Shown piece by piece: positions 42,889-54,853 of a DNA stretch of 64,000 nt. Within the stretch, counting starts at the first letter, position 1; the number at the start of each line of letters is the position of its first letter. The notes below the pieces were generated by a model. The model saw only the letters and a program-made list of their open reading frames with translations. It made no database searches and was not told where the DNA came from. The stretch comes from Verpa conica (lineage: Eukaryota; Ascomycota; Pezizomycetes; Pezizales; Morchellaceae): NCBI GenBank assembly GCA_033030425.1, contig JAUFSD010000012.1, positions 806,001-870,000 on the forward strand. The letters run 5' to 3'. A program made the position numbers and the translations under genes.

Positions 42889-44547
42889 ATGCCTCCTTCG
42901 ATTACATCAGAAAAGATTACCCTTACCTACCCAATATTCTGTGCTGCTTTTACCGATGGGGGTCGGCTACTTGTTGGTGGTGGCGGAGGAGAAGGGAGGA
43001 GTGGTGTAGGCAACAAGATTGTCCGTTTCTCTTCCTCAAATACCTTCTTGGGGATAAACCTCTATTGTTGGCTTGCGTTACTCTCTAACATTTAATTGCT
43101 AACACATATACAGACTCTCCTTGACGTCTCCGAGCGCCCTTTAATGAAGAGATCTGTAACCGAGGTCTCGATCAAAGTTTTGTCAGAGTTAGAACTCAGC
43201 AAACAAGAGGATGCTGTCATGTCACTTGCTGTCGTCCAAATAAACCCCTCTTCGCTAGGAAGTAAATTTTACTACGACTCGAAAAAACGGAAGATACATC
43301 CAATTAGGGACCTACCGACCACCTCGGATGAAGCACACGAACCATCAGGAGATGAAGAGGAAGGAACAAACTGGCTAGCATTCACTGGTATCAATTCATC
43401 AGAAAGCACACAGAATTCAGGCAAAAATGATCACTTTAGGGTGTTCAGCGTGTCTGCTGAGACCTCTAGCTCGGCGTCCATCTCCCTTGTGTCAAAGCAT
43501 GAGTTCTTTACCCCTGCGATCGGTGCTGGAACTTATCAAAGATTGATACGTACGAACGGCTCGGTAGCTGCTATAGGTAGTGGTGCTGGACTGGTCAGTA
43601 AAGCAGCTTCGGAAATTGTGGTTCTCGGTGCTCCTAGTCTAGATTTGAAGCGGCGGATACGGCTACCTGGAAATGAGGAATGTGTAGATCTGGATTTATC
43701 AGATGATGGTCTTCTGGCATATTGTACAGCAAAGGAATTATTCGTTACGTCTACCGAAGGGAAGGACGGCGAGCCCCCCCGTAAAATCTCTTGGCAGACG
43801 TCACCACCGGCGGAAGGAAGCCTCCGCTCTATAAGATTTTGTGGTCTAAAACGCATCATAGCAGTTTTAAACCATCCTGCACGTACCGGCTCTGAGCTTC
43901 TGCTTATTGATATCACTGGCAATGGAAAACTTACTGCACGAAAAAGTCTTCACAAAAACGTCAAAGCCGTAACCGGAATGGACGTCATTTCACTGGGACA
44001 TCACCAAACCATTATCTCCACCGCCGGTGCAGACCAAAGTATTGAGATCCTCGTCGCCGAGAACGATAAAATTGCAACAGTCAAGACCTTCCGCGCAGTA
44101 CACCCTTTCCAAATTACTAAAGTTGTATTCTCTCCTATATCTATTACCCACGAATTTATACAGCTCGCAACTACATCTATGGGTAACACGGTAGTTGTTT
44201 TCACTCTCCCTCTCATTTCAGGAAGCAATGGACGCCGTAGTCTACTGCGTGGGAGCTCGGTCGTGAAACAGACATTTCTTTCAGTCTTCCTGTCTCTTAT
44301 TGGGGTGATTATCTTTGCTGTTGTTCTGCAACTTATGTTTGAAGCACGTGCTGGGTTACCACTGCCGATGGAACGAAATGCTATTTTTTCGAGGTTTAAT
44401 GAGGTTCTTGGAGCGAAAACAGCAGAGACTACAACACCGGGAGCAGAGAAACCGTTTATGGTCTTGAGGGAGGTTGAGAGTGGCTACGATAACGTTGTAG
44501 TTGCTGAAGAGGTGGCTACGGAAGATCTGGTTATAAATCTTGATTAA
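42889..44547 (+). CDS. SEC12: Sec12-type guanine nucleotide exchange factor for Sar1
   Basis: An ER membrane protein that loads Sar1 with GTP to start COPII vesicle budding. Two exons (42889-43020, 43114-44547) give 521 residues. The N-terminus has the signature Gly-rich loop LLVGGGGGEGRSGVGNKI, the K-loop region that binds potassium and contacts Sar1. A beta-propeller with poorly conserved WD repeats follows (e.g. DLDLSDDGLLAYC, KAVTGMDVISLG). A single membrane anchor lies near residues 430-452 (FLSVFLSLIGVIIFAVVLQL), then a short luminal tail of about 70 residues. The cytosolic-propeller, single-anchor layout is typical of Sec12. The 93-nt intron sits just after the K loop. Confidence 0.88.
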
Positions 44548-45319
44548 AGCCTTTCCACTTTTTTTTGTTATTGTATGTAGACTATGAGCGTTTAACGAGA
44601 GATGTATATTATGTTTTACCCGATACCACAAAAGAACCACCGAAACTCTCCATTCCTAGGCTCTACTTGACAGTTGTAGTTTCTATTGTTATGTTCAAGT
44701 CTTTACAGTAGAAGAGTGGGCTATGGACTTTGACTAGATTAAATGACTTGAGGTAGGAAGTGTTGCTTTGCATGAGCCCCTTTAGCTAGTTTACTAGCAT
44801 TTTACTTAGACTATATCTGCGTGAAGGTGTTTAATGTAGGTTAGAGGGGGCCGTCTAATCTACAATGAAGTTTTTGAAATAGCTCGAGAAGCATTGTATG
44901 ATCATCCTTAGCAAGGTGTTGCGGCTGCTTGACAGTTTAGGCAAGTCATAAAGATACCATGCAGTGATGATTTTTGGGCTTGATATATAAAACTTGCGGT
45001 CATAATTGCTTACGTTCTTGTCTTGAAGCCACCTTGTTATTAAAATAAAATGTTTGACTGGTTGATAGAGTTTGTTGAGCATGTACTATCTTTCCCATCA
45101 AAACTTCAGCTATATGATTCCTATAAATTACAAGAAATATTATAAACCTATTGAAGGAAGTAACTATGTGTACTATTTTGCTTAACGATTTACTCTCTAC
45201 CTACTTATACATATCCGAAACTTTCGGTGGAAATACCAATGCAGATCTATCATTCCGCTTATAAAACTCAACTAACTACCGCATAAAATTACTATTAGTA
45301 TCAATACCAGCATCATCTA
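44548..45319. other. Convergent intergenic region (3' ends of SEC12 and PPE1)
   Basis: About 770 bp of AT-rich sequence between two converging genes; nothing recognised beyond probable 3' UTRs. Confidence 0.6.
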
Positions 45320-46613
45320 TCAAGAGCTAAGTATGAAAGAAGGGTCCAAGGGGGGGGAGCTCACAGCACTTGCACATTTCTCTGGTGCATCCTCATGAAG
45401 AAAATGTCCCACATCCGGTAGCACAACTAACTGATATTTGCCTTGCATCTGTCCAATCATGAGTTCTCGGTCAAGTCTATCTGTCCCCGCCAACATCAAT
45501 AACTTCCCCCCCCGCGCTTCCAAAAACTTCTTACTCAATCCCACGAACCACCCCTCCCAGAATGGCTGCGTTGCTCCTAGATCTGTACGCCAACGCCATG
45601 GTTTCGAGTCGACAGCTTCACTTGTCTCGATGAGTAGTGCGGGAACTGAGATACGCGCGGAGGTTGAATTGCGGATCGTGCGAGAGCGGGAGCTAGGATA
45701 GGCCACCCGATTAAGTACCATGTACCTTATGTTGTGAGGGGCTACTTACTGCCATTCAATCCCCTGTGCCACTGATGCAAATCCCAATGGCCTTGTGGAG
45801 AGGTACGTTTGCATACTCTGTAGCGCATCGATTGCGCTCCCTTCCACCACATCTAGCACTGCATAACCCAGCACACACCCGCCTAGCGCATAGCTTTTTG
45901 CAACCTCTGCCACTACAGCCCCACCGAGGGAATGCCCGACCAATATAAGATCTGGGACCTTATCCCACCCACAGCGCTCTCGGCATAAATTGACGACAGA
46001 TACAAAGTCTGCTGCGAGCGTGGGAAGAGACAGATCTGTATCTTCGGGGGTTGTTGTCTCACCGTGGCCGCGCGCATCGAAAGAGAGAATTCCAGCAGTG
46101 ACGAGAAATGTCCGGATAGAAGAGGCAAGAAGCGCGAATGAGAGCCCAGAGGAACCAGCGCCGTGGTGTGTTACGAAGAGGGGGCCAGAAGGGAGGGGAG
46201 GAATGATGTAGGCATGATGGGTGCAGGCGGTGGAAGGGGAGTAGAGGTATAGCTTCTGAGAGAAATAAGAGTTCCAGGAGAGTGGCTCAAAGGTTGTTGA
46301 TTTTCGTTTAAGCCTGCCAGAGATATGTTAGCTCTAAAACTTGTGGTGCTAGGTGCGGGACTTGCAGTTCGGGCCTTGAGAATAGGCCAGGGCGGATGGT
46401 TGAAGTTGATGAAGCGGATGAGGCGGATGAGGAATCATCATTTATTGGGGACGGGGGGGCTTCACCGTGGAATGAATCATAGCTCAACGCGGTGTCTTCT
46501 TCGGCTTCATCAAAGATGGAGAGGTGGGGTGGTGGGGCGTTTCGAGGCATTGGTGGCTCGAGGGGAAGTTTTGCGAGCTTTGCTTTGAGGAATGAACGTT
46601 GGAGGTCACTCAT
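45320..46613 (-). CDS. PPE1: Protein phosphatase methylesterase 1
   Basis: Removes the methyl ester from the C-terminal Leu of the PP2A catalytic subunit. Three exons: 46613-46366, 46313-45750 and 45692-45320, giving 394 residues. The start MSDLQRSFLKAKLAKLP and the Ser-rich linker before GLFSRPE are typical of fungal copies. The alpha/beta-hydrolase marks are FVTHHGAGSSGLSF, FDARGHGET, the nucleophile in LVGHSLGGAV (Ser near residue 210), GIEWH-SRSRTIRN, WRWRTDL, LLMLAGTDRLD and the catalytic His in DVGHFLHED. The first intron (46314-46365, 52 nt) only keeps frame if its 5' site is GC (GCAAGT), with AG at the end; neither GT nearby works. The second intron is GT-AG and gives the expected His at the join. 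Confidence 0.92.
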
Positions 46614-47245
46614 GGTGGGCAAGACCAGGTATACTTGGAGAAGGGCTGGGTTATTCCATCTCCAACAGGGAGAATAAATACAGCAGGTGTGTGTGGGGGG
46701 GGGGGCGGGTTGAGCAGCCCGAAGCTTAATGGTTACTAGGACTTCGAGACGATACTGTATTATACAGTATATATATATGTAGGGTGCACGGTATGAAGCT
46801 TAATTAGCTGCAAGTCGTTATTTTTGATAGTCAACTGTTGTTAACTCTCAATACTATAGATGATTACTGGGTGAGGTGGAGAAAGAGGGAGATGTTTATC
46901 AAACCAAGCATAGGACAATGTCACCACGTTCCCTCGAACCTTGCTTCTCCAGTACTTTTTCAGGTAAAGATTCAGCTACGAAGTGTAATTGCCGTGATCC
47001 TCCTCCCGTGGTGAGAGAAGGCCTGCAAGTGATGTTGGGGGGGGGGGGAACGTGGGGCGATCGTGGGGTGTGGCATAGGCCTGCAACGCCAGAACAGCTG
47101 ATGTAGATCCCGCACATCCCGACTGGAAATTCATGAGACGTTTGCGACATCTTAAATTCCGTATCAACTATCAGCACCGCGGAGGGTTCGGAGTAATGTA
47201 CAGCTCTTTCTTCTTCCTTTAATCCTTCCTCTTCCTATTTCTTGT
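46614..47245. other. Intergenic; upstream of PPE1 and downstream of VMA21
   Basis: No gene. G-runs at 46697-46707 and 47037-47048 (about 10 G or more each) and a TATATATATG stretch near 46768 are the only striking items. Confidence 0.55.
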
Positions 47246-47705
47246 CTACTGCGATTTCCGCTCGTAACCCTTTCCGTCTGTGTCGTCCTCGTTCGCAGCC
47301 ACAATAATGTACCCTATCAAGACGATATTTGCAACAACTGCTGCCGTAGCCCCTGCTAGAGTACTGCCGCTTGAGCGATCTTGGATTTATTAGCTTCCTG
47401 AGAAAATAGGAGGAGTCCAAACGGCACCTTTGAAGACGGTACTTAGGGTAAGATAATAAGCACTCAGAGGAAACACAATCATTGCAAATGTAAACATGAG
47501 AAGCTTCACGACAACGGATCTAAGAGAATTGTGTCAATTTGGGGATTCTCCCGCAGGAAAGTCGGAGCATGGTCTTCACATACTTGGGTACAGCAGAAGC
47601 AGCTGCACCGGTCTTGTTTGAAGCGGCGATAGGGACTAGGGGACTAGAGCTGTTGTCATCTTTAACGGTGTCTTTTTCAGTCTTGACGGTACGCCTAGTT
47701 GCCAT
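47246..47705 (-). CDS. VMA21: Vma21-type V-ATPase assembly factor
   Basis: A small ER membrane chaperone that assembles the V0 sector of the vacuolar proton pump. Three exons (47705-47584, 47519-47428, 47355-47246) give 107 residues. The N-terminus is polar (MATRRTVKTEKDTVKDD). The two membrane helices are SVVVKLLMFTFAMIVFPLSA and, after the loop LTLSTVFK, AVVANIVLIGYIIVAA. The tail NEDDTDGKGYERKSQ is polar but lacks the dilysine ER-retrieval ending usual in fungal Vma21; either a further exon is missed or another signal is used. Exon joins were chosen to keep the helices in frame; intron lengths are 64 and 72 nt. Confidence 0.85.
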
Positions 47706-48329
47706 GGTTTTTGTTTAGTCTTGGGGGTGCGTGTTGGAGAGGTGTAGTAAGTACACGTATGTATGCTAGAAGTGAGGCAAGAGGTTGCGCGAATACATGT
47801 ACATATAGTGTATCCTATATTTCTTTCAATTTATTTCGGCATTCATTCTTTTTATTCTTTTTATTCTCCTTATTCTTTTTACTCCCTTTATTTTTTAAGT
47901 TTTTTATATCTTTCTATTATCTTTCTCTCTCTCTCTCTCTCTCTCTCCTCCCTTCTCCCTTCTCCCTTCGCTCCAGGGCCGCGTCCGGACGCCTTGCCTA
48001 TTTTGGTGTTAATTGGCCCGCGAAACAGAATCTTGGCATCACGTTCTTTTGCTTTTTCCCGAGCGCGACTTTCCACTTCACGCCAAACCTTCAAGAAAAC
48101 ACGTCTAGAAGGCCTCTTCGACTCTACCTTCGAATTTGCCTCTGTTGGTGGTGCTTGTTGATTCTCCTTCTTCTTCTTCCCCTCTCCCCTCCTACTTTTC
48201 ACCTCACCTCACGTTCCCTCCCTTCCCCCTCGTATCATCCAACCCATCTCTATCTATATCCCCTTCATCATCCTCATCCCTTTCATCCCCCTCTTCCTCT
48301 ACGCCCTCTTCACTCCCCACCCTATAGCC
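47706..48329. promoter_or_regulatory. Divergent VMA21/FUN30 intergenic region, pyrimidine-rich
   Basis: From 47840 to 48320 the plus strand is almost entirely C and T, with a (CT)n run at about 47932-47947 and repeated TTCTTTTTATTC. This fits a long pyrimidine-rich leader of FUN30. It also opens long false frames in all plus frames. Confidence 0.6.
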
Positions 48330-51300
48330 ATGGCCTCATCTCTCATTAGGCCCTCACCATTTGACTCCTCAACCGGTTCCTCTCCTAAACGGCGAAAGTT
48401 TTCCCAGCCCCCAAAGAGCTTCGACTCAGATGACGACAGCGGGGATGACCTCTTTTCCAGCGATATAGCTACCTTGCCCCTCAATCCCTCATTCTACAAG
48501 GTCCCCGAATCAGACCCTATCATCGGTTCCTCTCCTCCAGCAGTTGATACCCAACCCACGCAACTCCTCCAACCAGCCTTCGATGAAAGGCCCCCCTCAG
48601 CACGCCAGCCACCCATTGTACAAGTTGCTGCTTCCTCTCCGTTTAGGAAAATGGTGTCCTCGCCGCCACGCGTAGTACAGGTCCGGGAGTCTCCCTTGAA
48701 GAAATCTTCTATCCTACAACCCGACGGGAGTGTGAGGCCGTTTGACTTTTATCCCTCTCAGCCGAGTGGGAGGAAAATAGACCTCACAGATGACGGGCCG
48801 CAGTATATTGGTGCATCGTCTGATGATGGGTCTGATCATGACATTAAGCCGGTGTTTGTCAAGAGCACACTTTTGACTAGATCTGTACCGTCTGTGAGCT
48901 CCATGAGGGACCGTAGGGATAATGGGATAGATGCTTTGAGGATTGAGGAGTCACCACCTGTTCAGTCTGCGTTCAAGTCTGCAATGTCAAAATTTGCATT
49001 TAATGGATCTACTCCACTGGTACCTTTCAAAGGTCGATTAGACTCGATAACTAAAAAACCACCAATTACATACTCATCCGGAAATGGAAACATTGCTGGA
49101 TCACGACCTAGACTTCAGCGACACCCGGACCGTGCGAAACCATTGATGGATATTACTATTGATGAGATACAGAATATCGAGCATCGGAAGGTGGTTGAGC
49201 GAATGGCATCAATTCTCCCTGATAGATCGATTTCTGTGCTTTTAAGTGCCTTGATTGAGAGGAAAGGGAACTTTGACGATGCGATAGAATTCTTGACAAA
49301 TGATGACGGTACGGTGGATCTTACATTATCTAGTGATGAAAAGCCGACTAGAGCGAAGCGGGGAGTAGCCCAAATCAAGACCTCAAATCGTGCTACGAGA
49401 GTGCCTAGGAAGGGAATCAAGGATAAATGGTCGTCCACACAAGCTCAACCCACTCTTCCTTCCCCCCCTACACCGCCGGCGAAAACAAAAAGACGCCTTG
49501 TTAGGGGCTCCGGCAGAAATTCAAGAGAAAAATCATCATCACCACCTACACCTGCCATTGCCATTAGCGATGACGATTCAGATTCTGCAGCTGGGACAGC
49601 TGAGGACTCGGATGGTGAACGAGAGCTTGAAAGGAAAGTGCTGAAATATATCAATGAGTGCTCAGTGAAAGAGCTATCTGACATTGCAGCTACAACTGAA
49701 GAAATCGCAGAGGTTGTTCTATCCCAAAAGCCATTCAAATCACTGGACGAAGTCCGAGAAGTATCTAGTGATATTATCGGGAAACCGAAAGCAAAGGGTA
49801 GAGGAGCTGCAAGGGGCGCACGAACACGTGCAATTGGAGATAAAGTCATCGATGTGTGTCTAGAGACCTGGAGAGGATATGAAGCCGTGGATTCTCTTAT
49901 TGCAAGGGTTGAAGAGCTAGGAAAGCCGATAGCGGAGTCTATTAGGAAATGGGGAGTTGATGTATTTGGAGGGAATAGTGATAATCCTGCTGGAGAGTTG
50001 GATATGACTGATATTAAGGTTGACTCGAAGGCGGAATCTTTGAAAGACTCTGCTATCGGAACCCCTACGGATGCTGGAAGCTCAGATATTATGATGGCCG
50101 ATGAAGGAGATGAGGTTATTAAGAATAAAAGAGAGCACCAAGTAGGACAGTTTTTTAAAAATCAACCAAAGCACCTTGGTGAAGGTGTAATCTTGAAGGA
50201 CTATCAGCTTGTAGGTATCAATTGGCTGAGTCTCTTGTATGAGAGAAAGTTGAGTTGTATTTTAGCAGATGAGATGGGTAGGTTATCCCTTTTACAAGGA
50301 TCTAGTGAAATAACTAACATTAAGTGAAGGACTTGGGAAAACTTGTCAAGTTATCTCATTTCTAGCACATTTATTGGAAAAAGATATTCAAGGACCTCAC
50401 CTCGTTGTTGTACCATCATCTACATTGGGTATGTCTTCGCAACAATTTTTTGTGAGGCCGAACTTTTTTTACTAATAGTATTGATAGAGAATTGGCTGCG
50501 CGAATTCCAAAACTTTTGTCCACTATTGAGGGTAGAGCCTTACTACGGATCCCAAAAAGAACGAGCAGAAATGCGAATGGATCTAGCAAGAGACCGTGGT
50601 TGGAATGTCCTTGTCACAACATACCAGCTTGCAACTGGCGATAAACTTGATAAGAAATTTTTAAAAGACCAAGCATTCAATGTGTGCGTCTATGATGAAG
50701 GCCATCTCCTCAAGAATAGTGCTTCCAATCGTTATGATGCTCTTATGCGCCTGCCTGCCAATTTCCGGTTGTTGTTGACAGGTACGCCACTCCAGAATAA
50801 TCTTCAGGAATTGGCTTCACTGCTTGCGTTTATCCTTCCTGAGGTTTTTAATGAGAAGAGGGAGGATTTGGCGAGCATTTTCAAGTATAAGGCGAAAACT
50901 ACGGATGACGATGAAAGCAATAGTGCATTATTGTCTGCGCAGAGGATTAAACGCGCGAGGGCGATGATGACCCCGTTCGTATTGCGAAGAAAGAAGGCCC
51001 AGGTTTGTAGTCCTTATCATTCTCTTGCTCATCTCAAACAGCAATTAAACATTTTTTAGGTATTGAAACACTTACCAGCAAAGACAAACCGCGTTGAATA
51101 CTGTTCCTTGAATACTACTCAAAGCAGCATCTATACGGAACAGATTACTGCTGCTAAAGAAGCAATCGAAGCCCGGGCCGCCGGAAAAAAGGGCACCAAG
51201 TCTACCTCCAATTTAATGATGCAGCTCCGCAAAGCTGCTATACATCCGCTCCTCTTCCGCAAGATCTACACCGACGAGAAGATAAACAAGATGTCCCACG

Positions 51301-52058
51301 ACATCTTAAAAGAGGAAGTCTATCGTGCCAATGAACAAAAATATATTCTTGAAGATATGGAAGTCATGAACGACTTCGAACTTAACCGTCTATGCGGCAA
51401 TTTCCCAAAGACGCTCGGTAAACACGCCCTCAAAAGGGAGGAGTGGATGCAAAGCGGTAAGGTTGAGAAACTGAAGGGGATGTTACTTAGCATGAAGAAA
51501 AATGGGGACCGTGTCCTATTATTCAGCCAGTTTACACAGATGCTAGATATTCTAGAGCTTGTACTCACTAGCTTAGACTTCGGCTTTTTGAGAATTGATG
51601 GGTCGACCCCTGTGGATGCGAGACAGGACTTAATTGATCAGTATCATGAAGAAGACGATATCATGGTCTTTCTACTCTCGACCAAAGCTGGTGGGTTCGG
51701 GATCAACTTGGCATGCGCGAATAAAGTTGTTATCTTTGATAGCAGTTTCAATCCTCACGATGATGCACAAGCCGCCGACCGAGCACATCGTGTTGGACAA
51801 AAGAGAGAGGTGGAGGTTGTTAGGTAAGTTCCCTTTATCACACTTGAAACATCGACTTAGCTGACAACCGGTAGGCTTGTAACAAAAAACACAATAGAAG
51901 AGCAAATCCTCGCATTGGCAAATACGAAGCTTGCACTTGATCAAAGCATATCTGAGGATGATAAAGCATTTGAAGGGAAAGCGGAGGAAATGGTGGCAAA
52001 GATGCTGCTCCAGAGTACAAATGAGAGCATGAAGGACCCTGAAGTTGACAATAAATGA
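48330..52058 (+). CDS. FUN30: Fun30/SMARCAD1-type chromatin remodelling ATPase
   Basis: A single-subunit SNF2 remodeller acting in silencing, heterochromatin inheritance and DNA end resection. Five exons: 48330-50277, 50330-50428, 50488-51002, 51060-51823 and 51875-52058, giving 1169 residues. The long N-terminus is Ser/Pro-rich and acidic ([21 protein letters not shown]) with a CUE-like segment near 290-325 ([20 protein letters not shown]). The ATPase core starts at [17 protein letters not shown] (about 625). The Walker A ADEMGLGKT is split by intron 1; the DEGH box is at 752-755; [10 protein letters not shown] follows; the C-lobe has [24 protein letters not shown] and [10 protein letters not shown] near 1094-1101. 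The DEGH box and insert arrangement fit Fun30 rather than other SNF2 types. All introns are GT-AG, 51-59 nt. Confidence 0.93.
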
Positions 52059-52559
52059 TACCCCCCCCCTTTTTTTTCCTACTTAAATTCGTATTCCTAT
52101 TGTGTAAATGAGCATAGATGAACCCTGCCCCACTAGCATCTTGTTTATTTTCACTTTAGTTTTATTTCTAGTTTAAATTTGTAACTTCAAGATTTTTGGC
52201 TTTTTTTTTGGAGAGGTGGGAAATTTAAAGGCATCTGACTTGGAAAGGTAGTAGAAGTAGGGCGTAAAACTTCTTTTCTGAAAGAGTAAAAATAATGTTG
52301 ACGCATGATACGGTGGTGTTTGTAGGCTCCTAATGTAATCTATATTGTACTTGTATTATACTTTATATATATATCTTACCCTTTGCCCCTTCTATGTGTA
52401 GTCTCATTAAAGTATGTTGGTTTAGTTATGACCCTACTAGGTTATTATTATTACGTGTGGATTGTCCTTTGGAGTGGTTTTAAAAATTAATAGCAATAGA
52501 TACCTGTTATTTTCACCATACCTTAAGGCTCATGTATTAAATGAGGAGAAAAAAAGATA

Positions 52560-52793
52560 CCGCATTAACTAGCAAGAACCGATTTTACGCTAAGAGGTTG
52601 AAACAAGATGTGGCTCACGAAGCAATTCAAGACAGTAAATCGATTGGTTTTAAAGGCAGACACTTAAAGATTTTTGCCACAACGCAATCTTGCTGCTATT
52701 TTGAGGGAAAAAACTCCCTATAGGGGTTAGGTGACTATGCCACATCTTATTTCAACCTCTTAGCGCGTTTTCTGTTCTCGTCAGTTAATGCGG
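52560..52793. mobile_element. MITE with about 60-bp terminal inverted repeats
   Basis: A 234-bp element between TA dinucleotides. Ends CCGCATTAACTAGCAAGAAC and inverted CCGCATTAACTGACGAGAAC; pairing continues through GCTAAGAGGTTGAAA to GATGTGGC. Internal part is AT-rich and non-coding. Confidence 0.8.
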
Positions 52794-54249
52794 TATGTAC
52801 CTGCTATTCCTTGAAGAATCTTGTTGCGCCGAAGGATAACTAAACCTTGATCACATCGAACGCTGACAAGCTTATACAAATAACGATAACTATACTCCCA
52901 CTGTGTTATCCTTGAGAGTTTATAACTTAGTAGAAAGAATTACTTGCCTAATTTTATAATTTATGTGATTTATAATCAATCTAGTATCATGATATATCAC
53001 TCGAAAGCTAAAAGGACTCTCAGGTTATATTAACTCTGTATAGGTGGTCAGTTCTATTTATTTTTCTATAGTATATACACCAAAAGAGTTAAGGGATAGG
53101 TTGAAGCTTAGGACTTGAGTAGGCTTCCCTACTGTAACAACGGGGGCCCTTGAGTATCAACGCTATAAACATCACCTCAAGTTTAAACGATGTTATCTGT
53201 TCCTTAAGGTGGTTGATTTCGCATAGAAACGTAGGCACTAACAAGTCTATTTTTCCGCCACTATCGCCACCCATAAATCTCCTTATGACTAATTTACTTA
53301 TGGTACATTTTATTAGCAGCTAACACCAGGGGGATTTACTCGGAAACCCGAGTTCGAAAAGTTCGTCTCGAGCCCAGCTAGTCCAGCTACGGAGGCTTAC
53401 CCGGGCCACCACAATGCAAGAATCGAAACCGAAGGCGTGGAGACCAGGACTGGTAACTGTTATATGCTAGCTTAGGTCACCCCGTTACTAGCTGAAAGAG
53501 ATATTTTTAACTTACATAAAATTCCACGGAGCTCGCTAACTCGGCTTATCTGGTAGAAAAGCTACTAGGTCGTCATCACTAGAGAATTAGATCTAGACGT
53601 TACAATTAAGGAGTTTCGCCACTTTCTAACGTCATAATTCCGTTGCGCCTAAAGAAACATAAAGTAGACATTGCAATTAGCTAAAAAAAAACCTTAATAC
53701 ATAATGACTAGTTAATTTATGTCGCCCCAAATCTTCCATACATTTTTTTTTGGAAATAAGGACCCTTCCAAAAACAACACCACCATATAACTACGTGCAG
53801 TGAACATGGGGGATCGTTGACATCACCAAACCCCATAGCAGAAATACTGAGGCGTATCTAGTCTAGCTAGTGCTTTAGTAGCTCTACTACCAGCTAGCCT
53901 AAAGTCAAGGTTTAGTCCGACGTGCGTTTGTATGATGCGACTACTCATGTATTCCTTCTGGTATCTCCTGGAAGTCGCATCCGAAGGAACTACAGTAGAC
54001 TTCCGTTGTAAGAATACGCTCGGAACAGACTCTTATAGGTCACCTATATCTTATATAACGCATGCGTATATCCTAACATCAACCCCTATGGGGTCCATAT
54101 AACATATCCTTATAAAGTAGTTATTCCTATAACGGGTATCCTTATAATAGAAATATACTATACTCTACTTGGGGTGAAATTAAATATTGTCGATTTGTAT
54201 TGCGTTGCAACGGAGGGAGGGATAATATTTAATTTCGCCCCAAGTGCTA

Positions 54250-54436
54250 CCCACGAAAACAGGTCTATTGGTTTCGGTCTCCACAACCAAAACCGGAAAC
54301 TACCAAAGGCTCCCTCTACACTATAATATTTATTTATGAGAATAGTTCTCTTGTGAATGTTATAAAAAGTTAAGCTTTGGTGTGGTTTGGTTGCAGAGGT
54401 ACGTACCGAAACCAACAGACCTGTTTTTTCAGCGAG
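54250..54436. mobile_element. MITE related to the CTCGCTGAAAAA group
   Basis: A 187-bp element with TA at both edges. Right end inverted reads CTCGCTGAAAAAACAGGTCT; left end CCCACGAAAACAGGTCTATT pairs with it, and both continue to GGTTTCGG. The short terminal word CTCGCTGAAAAA is shared with 34533 and 54552; the body is different. Confidence 0.65.
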
Positions 54437-54551
54437 TAGCCTCCGGTTTGAGTAAGGTTTTGTGTTGAGCTACCGGATTTATACCCAGAAACAATAAAAT
54501 TACTTGATATAAATAAAAAATAAAAGGGTTTGTGTTGAAAAAGCCCATATA

Positions 54552-54853
54552 CTTGCTGAAAAATAAAGTCTGTCACTTTGGGTACGAGTCGCAACGGAGT
54601 CCCCACACCAAAAGGTGAAGTACCTACATTAGTCTGAGTTTATAGCCACTAAAAATGCGGGGAATAGAAAAAGAACTATAGGAGGGCTTGAGAGAGGAAG
54701 CTGAGGTATGGTAGGAACAGGACTACTAATAGAATATGATCATTAAGATATACTACTTGGGTTGTTGAGGATATTGTGAGTACTTCACTTTTTGGTGGAG
54801 GTCCCGTTGCGACTCATACCCAATTAAAGTGACAGACTTTGTTTTTCAGCGAG
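54552..54853. mobile_element. MITE with CTCGCTGAAAAATAAA termini, copy 2 (inverted body)
   Basis: A 302-bp element, TA at both sides. The ends CTTGCTGAAAAATAAAGTC and inverted CTCGCTGAAAAACAAAGTC match 34533-34828, and its internal sequence (e.g. AAGAACTATAGGAGGGCTTG) is the reverse complement of that copy. The arms are about 70 bp. Confidence 0.85.

Noticed and set aside
43536..43922. Antisense frame inside SEC12
   Set aside because: Shadow of the Sec12 coding exon; no start context or homology.
47699..48349. Plus-strand frame of 216 codons before FUN30
   Set aside because: Composition is almost only Ser, Leu, Phe and Pro from a pyrimidine-rich leader; all three plus frames are open there.
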